From assembly GCA_001818675.1 (NCBI GenBank), contig MHJF01000011.1, positions 1 to 44,596 on the forward strand: a stretch of DNA of 44,596 nt. Direction: 5' to 3'. The notes beneath the pieces were generated by a model. The model made no database searches, was not told the DNA's origin, and saw only the letters and a list, made by a program, of their open reading frames with translations. This document shows positions 27,053-35,822 of the stretch, piece after piece. Numbering within the stretch: the stretch's first letter is position 1; the number at the start of each line of letters is the position of its first letter. The translations under genes were made by a program, and so were the position numbers. This DNA comes from Candidatus Harrisonbacteria bacterium RIFCSPHIGHO2_02_FULL_40_20. Lineage in GTDB: Bacteria; Patescibacteriota; Minisyncoccia; UBA6257; WO2-44-18.

Positions 27053-28771
27053 ATGCTTCAGATCCCTAATGAAAAATTAAAGGATTTTTTAGTGGGCCGG
27101 GGAACGGTTACCGCGGAGGATTTTGATTTAGCTATTCAAGAGGCGGAGAGGCAGGGGCAAGCGCTTTCTAATATATTAATTACTCGTAATTTAATAGCGC
27201 TGGATGATTTTAATAAATTATTGGCTGATTATTTTGGGGTGGAGTTAGCGGATTTAGCCAAACGAAAAATTGATGAAGAAATTTTGCGTTTATTGCCGGA
27301 AGAGTTGGCTAGGCAAAAGCGGGCTATTGTTTTTAGTCGAGAGGCTGACGGCAGTTTAAATGTGGCGATGGAAGATCCTAGTGATCTTCCGACGATTGAA
27401 TTTCTTTCGCGATACTTAAACGCCCAGCTGCGTTTATTTTTAGCCTCGAGCGAGGATCTAAATCGGGGCTTTGTTTATTACGGGCGGAAGTTGGCTTATG
27501 ATTTTAAGAAAATTATTGAAGAAAATATTCAGGCGACTTTAAAGAGTCGGGCTTACGGAAAAGAAGAAAAAGAAGCGGCTTTGGAGCTACCCATCGTTTC
27601 CATTGTTGATAATCTTTTATCTTATGCTATGGCTAGCCGGGCGTCGGATATTCATATTGAAATCTTGGATGAGGAAATTTTAGTGCGTTTTAGAATTGAT
27701 GGCGTACTCCATGAAATCGTCAGAATTCCTAAAGAAGTCCATGCTTCTATTACGGCGCGTCTGAAGCTTCTATCGGGCTTGAAGCTGGATGAACATGGCA
27801 AGCCGCAAGACGGCCGTTTTCGTTATAAAATGTCTGGCGATCTTATGGATGTTCGGGTAGCGGTGATGCCCACTTATTATGGAGAAAAAGTTGAAATGCG
27901 TTTATTGTCCGCGGCTCAGCGCGCCCCTTCTTTAGATGAATTAGGATTTTTGGCGGATCACAAAGAAATAATTTTAAGAAACATTAAAAAAACTTACGGG
28001 ATGGTTTTGGTATGCGGCCCTACTGGCGCTGGTAAAACCACCACCTTATACGCGCTGATTAATATTTTAAATAGGCCTGAGGTTAATATTGCTACCATTG
28101 AAGATCCAATTGAATACGATATTAAATATATCAATCAAACTCAGATTAATCCTCAAGCCGGAGTTACTTTTGCGGATGGATTAAGGGCGTTGCTCCGGCA
28201 AGACCCGAATATTATTTTGGTCGGAGAAATTAGAGATGGAGAAACTGCTGATGTTGCTGTGCAGGCCGCGTTGACCGGCCATTTAGTAATTTCCAGCTTG
28301 CACACCAATGACGCTCCTACGGCTGTGCCGCGGCTGGTAGATATGAAAATACCACCATTTTTAGTGGCGGCGGTGTTAAACGCGATTTCTTCGCAAAGAT
28401 TGGTAAGAAAGTTATGTCAGGATTGTAAGAAAGAATATAAACCGGACGCAGCATTAGTAGGAAATATTAGGGAAAAATTTAAAGAAATTGGGTTGGATGA
28501 AATAAAATTTAAAGCCCCCCGGATTTTATATGGGCCGCAGGGCTGTGATTCTTGCAATCATAGCGGTTATAAAGGAAGATTAGGTATTTTTGAAGTTATT
28601 GATGTTACCGATGATGTGAGGCGAGCCATCGTGAAGCCGGATTTTACTTTAGATTATTTAAAAGAAGTAATCCGCAAGCAGGGTGTTATGACTATGTTTG
28701 AAGATGGCCTAAGAAAGGTTGAGGGAGGGTTAACCAGCTTAGAAGAGGTGTTGAGAGTGCTTGGAGAATAA
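27053..28771 (+). CDS. pilB: type IV pilus assembly ATPase (GspE/PilB)
   Basis: GPTGAGKTTTLYALINIL, IEDPIEY, LRALLRQDPNIILVGEIRDGETADVAVQAALTGHLVISSLHTND. Confidence 0.95.
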   Translation: MLQIPNEKLKDFLVGRGTVTAEDFDLAIQEAERQGQALSNILITRNLIALDDFNKLLADYFGVELADLAKRKIDEEILRLLPEELARQKRAIVFSREADGSLNVAMEDPSDLPTIEFLSRYLNAQLRLFLASSEDLNRGFVYYGRKLAYDFKKIIEENIQATLKSRAYGKEEKEAALELPIVSIVDNLLSYAMASRASDIHIEILDEEILVRFRIDGVLHEIVRIPKEVHASITARLKLLSGLKLDEHGKPQDGRFRYKMSGDLMDVRVAVMPTYYGEKVEMRLLSAAQRAPSLDELGFLADHKEIILRNIKKTYGMVLVCGPTGAGKTTTLYALINILNRPEVNIATIEDPIEYDIKYINQTQINPQAGVTFADGLRALLRQDPNIILVGEIRDGETADVAVQAALTGHLVISSLHTNDAPTAVPRLVDMKIPPFLVAAVLNAISSQRLVRKLCQDCKKEYKPDAALVGNIREKFKEIGLDEIKFKAPRILYGPQGCDSCNHSGYKGRLGIFEVIDVTDDVRRAIVKPDFTLDYLKEVIRKQGVMTMFEDGLRKVEGGLTSLEEVLRVLGE

Positions 28772-28788
28772 ATTTTAAAAAAATTGGC

Positions 28789-29997
28789 ATGCGTTTTAAA
28801 TATACAGCTTCGCAATTAGATGGAAAATTAGTTGAAGGAGAAATAGAGTCTCAGTCTACTACGGAGATATTGGTTTTTTTAGGCAGAAAAGGATTAAGGC
28901 CGGTATCGATTACACCGCTGAAGGGCATTAAAACAGGCAAGAAGCTAGTATTTTTTGGACAAAGTGTTTCGGTTACTGATAAAGTTTTTTTAACTAAGTA
29001 TATTTCTTTAATGTTGAGCGTGGGAACAGATTTGTTGCGCGCGATTGATATTTTGGTGAAAGATTTTAATAAGCCGGTTTTGAGGGGCTTATTGCAGGAG
29101 ATTAAGAGTTCTTTAGAAAAAGGCCAGCCTTTTTACGCTACCTTTGAAAAATATCCTAAATATTTCTCTCCAGTTTTTGTTAATTTAGTGAAAGCTGGCG
29201 AGGCATCAGGCAATTTAGAAATAGTTTTTCAGGATTTGAGCATTTCTTTACAGAGAGATAAGGAATTGCAAACTAAAATCCGATCCGCTTTATTTTATCC
29301 CGCCTTGCTGTTTGCTTTGTCGATTGTAATTTTAGTTTTTTTGGTAACATTTGCCATACCAAAGATCGCTGAAGTTTTTGGTTCTTCTGGGGTGCAGCCG
29401 CCGTTATTTTCTAGAGTAGTTTTTGTGGTAGGCTTATTTTTAAACCAATATATTTGGTTCATTTTGGGAGGATTGGCGGTTTTAATAGTGGCGGCATTGC
29501 TTTTCTTTCGCAGCGTGTCTGGCTACCGAGTTTTAAACTATTTATTTAATATAGTTCCGGTGGTAGGAGCGGTTTCAAAAAAAATTGCTCTCCAGCGTTT
29601 TGCAGGCACTTTGAGCATTCTTATGCGTTCCGGTTTGCCCATCATTAAGGCTTTAGAGATTACTGCCGATACTTTAAACCATCATGATTTAAGCAAGGCG
29701 CTCAAACGAATTGCTAATGAAGGAATTTCTAAGGGTTTAACTTTGGGTGAGGCTTTTAGAAGAGAAGCAGCTTTTCCAGCCGTGGTTTCTAATTTAGTGG
29801 CTATTTCGGAAAAGGCAGGGCATTTAGATGGAATTCTCAAAACTCTTAGTGATTTTTATGATTCGGAGATAGATTCGTCTTTAAAGGTTTTAGTTTCGTT
29901 TTTAGAGCCCGCTCTGCTTTTGATGATTGGCGTAGTGGTTGGATTAATAGCGCTTTCTATTATTGTTCCAATTTATCAGTTGGTGGGACAGTTTTAA
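28789..29997 (+). CDS. pilC: type IV pilus inner membrane protein (GspF/PilC)
   Basis: T2SF-type domain repeats, FLTKYISLMLSVGTDLLRAIDIL..LQRFAGTLSILMRSGLPIIKALEI. Confidence 0.93.
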   Translation: MRFKYTASQLDGKLVEGEIESQSTTEILVFLGRKGLRPVSITPLKGIKTGKKLVFFGQSVSVTDKVFLTKYISLMLSVGTDLLRAIDILVKDFNKPVLRGLLQEIKSSLEKGQPFYATFEKYPKYFSPVFVNLVKAGEASGNLEIVFQDLSISLQRDKELQTKIRSALFYPALLFALSIVILVFLVTFAIPKIAEVFGSSGVQPPLFSRVVFVVGLFLNQYIWFILGGLAVLIVAALLFFRSVSGYRVLNYLFNIVPVVGAVSKKIALQRFAGTLSILMRSGLPIIKALEITADTLNHHDLSKALKRIANEGISKGLTLGEAFRREAAFPAVVSNLVAISEKAGHLDGILKTLSDFYDSEIDSSLKVLVSFLEPALLLMIGVVVGLIALSIIVPIYQLVGQF

Positions 29998-30021
29998 GAG
30001 TAATCGCGAATAATGCTAATG
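29996..30021. repeat. AGAGTAATCGCGAATAATGCTAAT, unit without nested palindrome
   Basis: Compare 25885..25927; prepilin start codon lies inside. Confidence 0.65.
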
Positions 30022-30495
30022 ACAGCAAATAATGCTAATAAATTTAATCGAGGGCTGACTTTAATTGAGATTTTGATTTCTATAGCGATTATTGCCCTTT
30101 TGGGCACCACGGTTTTATTGAGTTTTTCAGGATATCGGCAGCGCCAGGTTTTAGAATCATCGGCGCGGTCTTTGGCAGCTACCTTGCGAGATGCTAATAA
30201 GAAGGCTGTTAATCAGGATCAGGGCAAGGAGTGGGGCGTGCATTTTGAGCGGGCAATCAGCGGTCGCGATTTTTACGCTGTTTTTAATGGGCCGGTTTAT
30301 TTAACCCCGGTTCAACTTGTTTATTTGCCTCCCACTTTACGCTTTATTGATCCAGCTAGCGGATTCAAAGAAATAATTTTTGAAAAATTAACCGGATTGC
30401 CTTCTTTGGCCACCAATATTGTTGTTGCCTTAACTAGCAATGTTGCGATTTTCCAAACGATTATTGTTGATGGGGTGGGGAAAATACAATACTAA
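30013..30495 (+). CDS. prepilin-type protein
   Basis: NRGLTLIEILISIAIIALLGTTVLLSF. Confidence 0.85.
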   Translation: MLMTANNANKFNRGLTLIEILISIAIIALLGTTVLLSFSGYRQRQVLESSARSLAATLRDANKKAVNQDQGKEWGVHFERAISGRDFYAVFNGPVYLTPVQLVYLPPTLRFIDPASGFKEIIFEKLTGLPSLATNIVVALTSNVAIFQTIIVDGVGKIQY

Positions 30496-30502
30496 ATTTA
30501 AA

Positions 30503-31318
30503 ATGCAAAATTTTGGTGTTGCTGACGCGACAAATTTTAAAAATAAAAAGGGGCAGAGTTTAATAGAGCTTCTCTTAGCGATTGCTTTAGGATCAATGTT
30601 TATTAGTTCCGCTGTCGGGGTTTTAGTAGTGTCGTTGAGATCTGGTTCGCAGAATAAATCAATGCAAATCGCCTCTTTGTTGACGCAGGAGCTTTTAGAT
30701 AAGACAAAAGTTTTTGCTGAACAGAGATGGCTTAATGTTTATAATCTTACTAAGAGCCAACCTTATTATTTAAATTTTGTCGGAGGAACTTTTGTGGCTG
30801 TGGCTGGCATAGAGTTAATTGCGTTGGACGGCATTCAGTATAGCCGGAATTTTACAGTTGCTAACTATTTGCGAAGCGGGGCAGATGATTCTTCAACGCA
30901 AATAGTTAGGGTTACAGTTTCGTGGCAACAAGGAGCTGATGTGGCTAATATAACGCGATCCCAATATGTGGCAAGAATTCGAAATTTAGTCTGGCGTAGC
31001 AGTTCTCCGGGCAGCGGGAATGAATCTCCGGTTTTTGATACTGGCGTTAATGGGGGCGCGGCTTGGAATACCATAATGTGGCAGGGAAGTGGCGGCAGTG
31101 TTGGATTTAGAATTGCCACTTCTAATTCTTTGGCTGGGTCGTGGAATTATTTTGGGCCTGGCGGAAATCCTGCGACTTATTATCAGCCAGCTGGTTCGAA
31201 TATTCAGGCTTTAATAACGGCAGTGGATCATAATAATAAACGTTACGCGCGTTATCGCCCGTATTATCTTTCTGGCAGTCCCAGTGTCAACGAAGTGATT
31301 ATGAATTATAGCCCATGA
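30503..31318 (+). CDS. prepilin-type protein
   Basis: KKGQSLIELLLAIALGSMFISSAVGVLVV. Confidence 0.8.
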   Translation: MQNFGVADATNFKNKKGQSLIELLLAIALGSMFISSAVGVLVVSLRSGSQNKSMQIASLLTQELLDKTKVFAEQRWLNVYNLTKSQPYYLNFVGGTFVAVAGIELIALDGIQYSRNFTVANYLRSGADDSSTQIVRVTVSWQQGADVANITRSQYVARIRNLVWRSSSPGSGNESPVFDTGVNGGAAWNTIMWQGSGGSVGFRIATSNSLAGSWNYFGPGGNPATYYQPAGSNIQALITAVDHNNKRYARYRPYYLSGSPSVNEVIMNYSP

Positions 31319-31893
31319 GAAAAATAATTTTTGATCGATCTAAACTAACACCTTCGAAGAAACGCGGTTCTCCGACTCCAGCGGTCGGAGCCCGCTCAGT
31401 CCTCGGCGCAATTTTGCGACCAAGCAAATTGCGCCTCCGGATGCTCTTCTCAGGAATTAGTTTAGATCAAAAGATGGGTTGGAGAAGGGGTGTCTCTTCT
31501 TTGCCCCTAATTTTAATTTTGGGCGGCTTGATTACTACTATGGCCTTGGGTGCAACGCTTTTAGTCTTTCTAGTCAATAATGCTAATCTAGGAGAGAGGG
31601 CTTCGGCCGAAGCTTTGGCAATCGCCCGTTCTGGCATTGACGACGGTATTTTGCAGGTTTTACGCAATAAAAATTGTCCAGATGCTTCCTGCTTGGCTTC
31701 TTATGAAGTGAGTTTAGATAATCGAACAGCCGCAGTGACTATTTGTAAAGATTTTTGCGATGGCATAGGCAAGCACACCATCATTTCTATTGCCCAAGTT
31801 TTGACTAACCACAAAAAGATCAAAGCAATTTTAGAGACGGATCCGATAACGGGGGAAGTCTTAATTGAATCAATTGCCGATATGCCTCTTTAA
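31315..31893 (+). CDS. pilus-assembly-like membrane protein with N-terminal repeat insertion
   Basis: RRGVSSLPLILILGGLITTMALGATLLVFL in pilus operon context. Confidence 0.65.
   Translation: MRKIIFDRSKLTPSKKRGSPTPAVGARSVLGAILRPSKLRLRMLFSGISLDQKMGWRRGVSSLPLILILGGLITTMALGATLLVFLVNNANLGERASAEALAIARSGIDDGILQVLRNKNCPDASCLASYEVSLDNRTAAVTICKDFCDGIGKHTIISIAQVLTNHKKIKAILETDPITGEVLIESIADMPL
31329..31472. repeat. palindromic element in frame in 31315..31893
   Basis: TTTTGATCGATCTAAACTAA ... TTAGTTTAGATCAAAA, internal hairpins. Confidence 0.7.
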
Positions 31894-31896
31894 GTT

Positions 31897-33390
31897 ATGA
31901 AAGGTAAGTCTATTTTTAAAAAAATTGTTAAATTTTTAAATCCTATTCCGGATATCGGCGGTCTTGAAATTAGCGATACTGCAATTCGGTTTATTGATTT
32001 GACTCATGGAAAGATTTTGCGGGCGGCGGTTAATTTATCTCCTGGAGTTATAACGGGGGGAGAAGTTAAAAATCGTTCGGCTTTGGTGGCGGCTTTAAAA
32101 AATTTACGGCGAGATTTAGGCATCCCGGAGAAAAGCATATTGAACGTAATTGTCACGGCGGCTTCCCCGCGAATTTATACGCAAATTTTTAGCGTGCCTC
32201 TTGGTATTCGGGATTCCAATTTAAATGAGGCTATTAAGTTGAATTTAGAAATGATCTCTCCTTTTGATATTCGGGAGGCTTATTATGACGCCCAGCCTTT
32301 GAAAGAAACGCCGTCGGGACAGGCCAGTTTTCTAGGAGCTTTTGCCAGCGCGCCCTTAGTGGATCAGTTTGTCGCCGCGCTGGAAGAAGCGGATTCTAAT
32401 GTTATTGCTTTCGAGTTTCCAGCTTTTTCTTTAGGCCGTTTGATTAAACAATTGAGCGAAGTAGATTTTTTTGGCTCCCATATTTTAACGGATGTTTCCG
32501 CGGAAGGTTTGCATTTTTTGATCTTAGTAAAAGGGGAACTCTATTTTAGTCATTTCTTGTCTTGGCGAGAAGTGCAATCTTCTCGGCCGAGCATTGCTTT
32601 AGAGGATATGATGGACGTAGTCATTAGAGAAATAAAACGGCTGGTGAGTTTTTATAATAATCGCATTAATAGGCCGTTAGACACCATTGTGTTGTCTTCT
32701 CCTAAGCCGATTCCAGAATTAGAATCTATGATTAGGAATAATTTTCCTTTGAAGTTGCAAATACCTTCTTTGGATGCTTTCCCTGAGCTTTCTTCTGCTT
32801 GGTTCCCCGCTTTGGGAGCGGCTTTGCGCGCTTTAGTTCCTAGATCAGAAGATACTTTCATTAGCTTAATGGCGGTAGGCACCGAGGAGCGATATTTTCA
32901 AAACCGGGCCGTGCATTTTATCAGTTCTTGGCGGAATATAGGTGTCGCGGTTTTTGGATTTTTGTTGGTAGTTTTTTGGGGAATGAATATGGTTTTGGCG
33001 CAGTCGGAAAAGTCGGCCGCTAAAGAGCTATCGAACAATTTATCCAAGCCGGATTTTCAGGAAGTTGATCAACTGCAGAAACAGGCGCAGGAATTTAATC
33101 GATTAGTTGCTTCGGCTTTATTTTTAAAGAGCGCGATTAGCCCACTTTCTCCATTAATGAATAGATTAAATATTTTAAGCGGTCAGAGCGTTTCTTTGGA
33201 AAGAGTCTATTTAGACCCCAATAAAAAAATTACCATTAATGGCAAGACAGCCAGCGAAGCGGAGGCAATTAATTTTAAAAATAGGCTTTTGAAAGATTCT
33301 AATTTAGATAAGGTTGTTCTGCCTCTTTCTTCTTTTCAGCCGGGCCCCAATAACACGGTATTATTTAGCGTTAATTTTGAATGGAAATAA
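31897..33390 (+). CDS. pilM: type IV pilus assembly protein PilM-like (with fused PilN-like C-terminus)
   Basis: IGGLEISDTAIRFIDL.., ILTDVSAEGLHFLILVKGELYFSHFL; TM then coiled coil and PilN-like tail. Confidence 0.82.
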   Translation: MKGKSIFKKIVKFLNPIPDIGGLEISDTAIRFIDLTHGKILRAAVNLSPGVITGGEVKNRSALVAALKNLRRDLGIPEKSILNVIVTAASPRIYTQIFSVPLGIRDSNLNEAIKLNLEMISPFDIREAYYDAQPLKETPSGQASFLGAFASAPLVDQFVAALEEADSNVIAFEFPAFSLGRLIKQLSEVDFFGSHILTDVSAEGLHFLILVKGELYFSHFLSWREVQSSRPSIALEDMMDVVIREIKRLVSFYNNRINRPLDTIVLSSPKPIPELESMIRNNFPLKLQIPSLDAFPELSSAWFPALGAALRALVPRSEDTFISLMAVGTEERYFQNRAVHFISSWRNIGVAVFGFLLVVFWGMNMVLAQSEKSAAKELSNNLSKPDFQEVDQLQKQAQEFNRLVASALFLKSAISPLSPLMNRLNILSGQSVSLERVYLDPNKKITINGKTASEAEAINFKNRLLKDSNLDKVVLPLSSFQPGPNNTVLFSVNFEWK

Positions 33391-33617
33391 TTATTCAAAC
33401 ATTAGGCTGGATTGGCGCGGCGCTTATCGTTGTCGCTTATTTTTTAGTATCTCGCCAGTATTTATCCAGCCAGAGCAGGATTTATCAATTTTTTAATTTA
33501 TTGGGCGCTATGGGTGTGGGCGTCAATGTTTTTTATCAAGAGGCTTGGCCCGCGGTAGCTTTACAGATTGTTTGGGGCGTTATAGCGATTGTTTCTCTTA
33601 TACGGCCAAAGAATTAA
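33381..33617 (+). CDS. small membrane protein, CBU_0592-like
   Basis: TLGWIGAALIVVAYFLVSRQYLSSQSRIYQFFNLLGAMGVGVNVFYQEAWPAVALQIVW. Confidence 0.7.
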   Translation: MEIIIQTLGWIGAALIVVAYFLVSRQYLSSQSRIYQFFNLLGAMGVGVNVFYQEAWPAVALQIVWGVIAIVSLIRPKN

Positions 33618-33622
33618 AAGTA

Positions 33623-33664
33623 AAACCCCTCCTTTTACACTTTCGTGTGAAAAGGAGGGGTTTA
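33623..33664. terminator. bidirectional terminator
   Basis: AAACCCCTCCTTTTACACTTTCGTGTGAAAAGGAGGGGTTT between convergent genes. Confidence 0.85.
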
Positions 33665-33668
33665 TTGA

Positions 33669-33920
33669 TTATTTAAAGGGCGGTTTCTTTTTAAGGAGGG
33701 TTTCTTGCAGAATTTTATAAATATGAGGATGTTGGTTGCGCAAATGATCTACGGCTACAAGAGTGATTCTTTCCGCGGTTTTGAAATCACCATTATCTAG
33801 AAAAAGGATGATGTTTTGGATGATTGGACTCTCATCGTCACTGCTTCCTTTTAATAGGTCTTCTAGTTTATTAGCTAATTCAATCATTTGACCGCGGGCA
33901 GTGCGGGTGTGGAAATTCAT
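33669..33920 (-). CDS. hypothetical small protein
   Basis: AAAAGGAGTGGTAAATG on the minus strand. Confidence 0.6.
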   Translation of the reverse strand: MNFHTRTARGQMIELANKLEDLLKGSSDDESPIIQNIILFLDNGDFKTAERITLVAVDHLRNQHPHIYKILQETLLKKKPPFK

Positions 33921-34077
33921 TTACCACTCCTTTTCATATAAAATGAGCAGATTGAATCTTATAATAACAAAGAATATTTAATTTTGCCAGGTAGTAGAAA
34001 CTTGACAAACTATCAATAATAATATATTTTATTGATTGGTACTTTCAGAACGTAGTTTTAGTTCAAGGAGGTGGCTA

Positions 34078-34356
34078 ATGCCCGAGTGTTTGAATGCTTA
34101 TATCTTTACTCGCCGTCTTGGGCTAATGGATGGCCATGGGCCGGTAATTGTTGCGGCTAGAGATTTAGCTGATGCGGAACAATATTATCGTGATGCTGTT
34201 CGCGAAAAACATAAGGCTTTGTTAAAGGAATGCGGCCAGGAACAAAATTTTTCTCGTCAGGGCGCAGATTCCCTGGCGGAAGAAGATTTGCGTCTTATGG
34301 AAGTCAAAGAAGTTCCGATTGTTTCAGGAGCCTTCCTTCTTAATGAAGGAATGTAA
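34078..34356 (+). CDS. hypothetical protein
   Basis: CAAGGAGGTGGCTAATG; TTGACA at 34002. Confidence 0.6.
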   Translation: MPECLNAYIFTRRLGLMDGHGPVIVAARDLADAEQYYRDAVREKHKALLKECGQEQNFSRQGADSLAEEDLRLMEVKEVPIVSGAFLLNEGM

Positions 34357-34370
34357 GAAAGGAGAATAGA

Positions 34371-34520
34371 ATGTTAACCTTCGTTGTTTTTTCCGGTTTT
34401 CTCTTTTTGGTCTTTGCATTATGTGACATACACACCGAACTTAAAAAAATCGTCGCTATTTTAAGTATTTTTGATTTACGGACAGAAAAAATAGAGAAGG
34501 ATAAACAAAAAGAGGATTAA
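34371..34520 (+). CDS. small membrane protein, 49 aa, not in the ORF track
   Basis: GAAAGGAGAATAGAATG; MLTFVVFSGFLFLVFALCDIHTELKKIVAILSIFDLRTEKIEKDKQKED. Confidence 0.55.
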   Translation: MLTFVVFSGFLFLVFALCDIHTELKKIVAILSIFDLRTEKIEKDKQKED

Positions 34521-34530
34521 GAGTAAATTG

Positions 34531-34556
34531 AAATCCGGCACTAAGCCGGATTTTTA
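34531..34556. terminator. terminator
   Basis: AAATCCGGCACTAAGCCGGATTTTT. Confidence 0.7.
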
Positions 34557-35069
34557 ATTTGGTTGTTTTAGTTTTTCAATAATCTCTAAAAGGTTTTTTT
34601 TTAATATTTTTTTATTCTCGGCAGTGATTTTTTTTAAAACAAACTCCTCGGCTTTTTGGCGCACTGTTTTTGTAGTTGGCCGGATGCCGATGCGCAATCT
34701 CCAAAAATTATTGGTCTTTAAGGCGGCTTGGATGCTTTCTATGCCGTGGTGGCCGGCAGCGCTATGGCCCGGTTCAGTAAATTTATATTTTCCAATTTCA
34801 AGGTCGCTATCGTCTTGGACAATTAGTAATGCTTCTGGCTTGATATTGTATTTATTTAACGCTTGAGCAACAAAGCGGCCGGATTCGTTCATGTATGTAT
34901 TGCTAGCCAATAGGGTATAGGGTAGAGAGTATAGGTTTTGATCTTTAAGATATTTTATAAAAATTAGGCCAACATTATGGTAAGTGTTCCTATATTTTTT
35001 TTCTGGATTGCCGAGGCCGATGATGAGTTTCGGGTTAAGGGTTAAGGGTTTAGGATGAAGGGTTGCCAT
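34554..35069 (-). CDS. pth: peptidyl-tRNA hydrolase, short form
   Basis: LIIGLGNPEKKYRNTYHNVGL, TYMNESG, VQDDSDLEIG, SAAGHHGIESI, WRLRIGI. Confidence 0.88.
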   Translation of the reverse strand: MATLHPKPLTLNPKLIIGLGNPEKKYRNTYHNVGLIFIKYLKDQNLYSLPYTLLASNTYMNESGRFVAQALNKYNIKPEALLIVQDDSDLEIGKYKFTEPGHSAAGHHGIESIQAALKTNNFWRLRIGIRPTTKTVRQKAEEFVLKKITAENKKILKKNLLEIIEKLKQPN

Positions 35070-35151
35070 TGATTGTATTTTAATATAATTTCACAATATT
35101 TTCTATTTTACTTGAACATATTTTATTCACGTTTTATACTAGACTACATAT

Positions 35152-35676
35152 ATGAAAAATTTTTGGCTTGCTGCTAGAGAAATTATTGAAGTAGTGGTCA
35201 TTGCTCTAGTAACGGTTTTTATTATTCGCAGTTTTTTAGTCCAGCCATTTTTAGTCAATGGAGCGAGCATGGAGCCTAATTTTGAGGATGGCAATTATCT
35301 TTTAGTAGATGAAATTTCTTATCGTTTTGCCGCGCCGCGGAGGGGAGAGGTGGTGGTATTTCGTTATCCTAATGATCGATCCGTTTTTTTTATCAAAAGG
35401 CTCGTTGGTTTGCCCGGAGAAAGATTAGTGATTAGAGACGGAAAGATTTATATTGAAGGGAAAGAATTAAGCGAAGAGTACTTGGGCCCAACGCCCCATA
35501 CAGAGGGTAAGATTTCGGTCAATTTGGGGAAAGACGAATATTTTGTTTTAGGCGATAACCGTTCTTATAGCTTTGATTCTCGTAATTGGGGGCCGATTCA
35601 AAGGGAGGATATTATTGGAGTAGCCAGAATTCGAGTATTCCCGTTTAACGCTATGAATGTTTTTAGCTACGAATAG
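35152..35676 (+). CDS. lepB: signal peptidase I
   Basis: QPFLVNGASMEPNFEDGNYLLVDE, IKRLVGLPGERL, GDNRSYSFDSRNWGPI. Confidence 0.93.
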   Translation: MKNFWLAAREIIEVVVIALVTVFIIRSFLVQPFLVNGASMEPNFEDGNYLLVDEISYRFAAPRRGEVVVFRYPNDRSVFFIKRLVGLPGERLVIRDGKIYIEGKELSEEYLGPTPHTEGKISVNLGKDEYFVLGDNRSYSFDSRNWGPIQREDIIGVARIRVFPFNAMNVFSYE

Positions 35677-35684
35677 AGTTTATG

Positions 35685-35821
35685 CCCGGTGCTACAACTT
35701 TGATGGTGTTTTCAGCAGAAAACACAAAAGTATCTGTCCCGGACAAAGACTTATAAATAATCTATATTTATTAAAACAATCAAGGTTGAATCTAAATTTA
35801 TGTCAAAGTTGTAGCACCGGG
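35685..35821. repeat. 137-bp palindrome-ended element between lepB and hisS
   Basis: CCCGGTGCTACAACTTTGA ... TCAAAGTTGTAGCACCGGG, 19-bp perfect TIR, flanked by TATG on both sides. Confidence 0.85.
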
Positions 35822-35822
35822 T

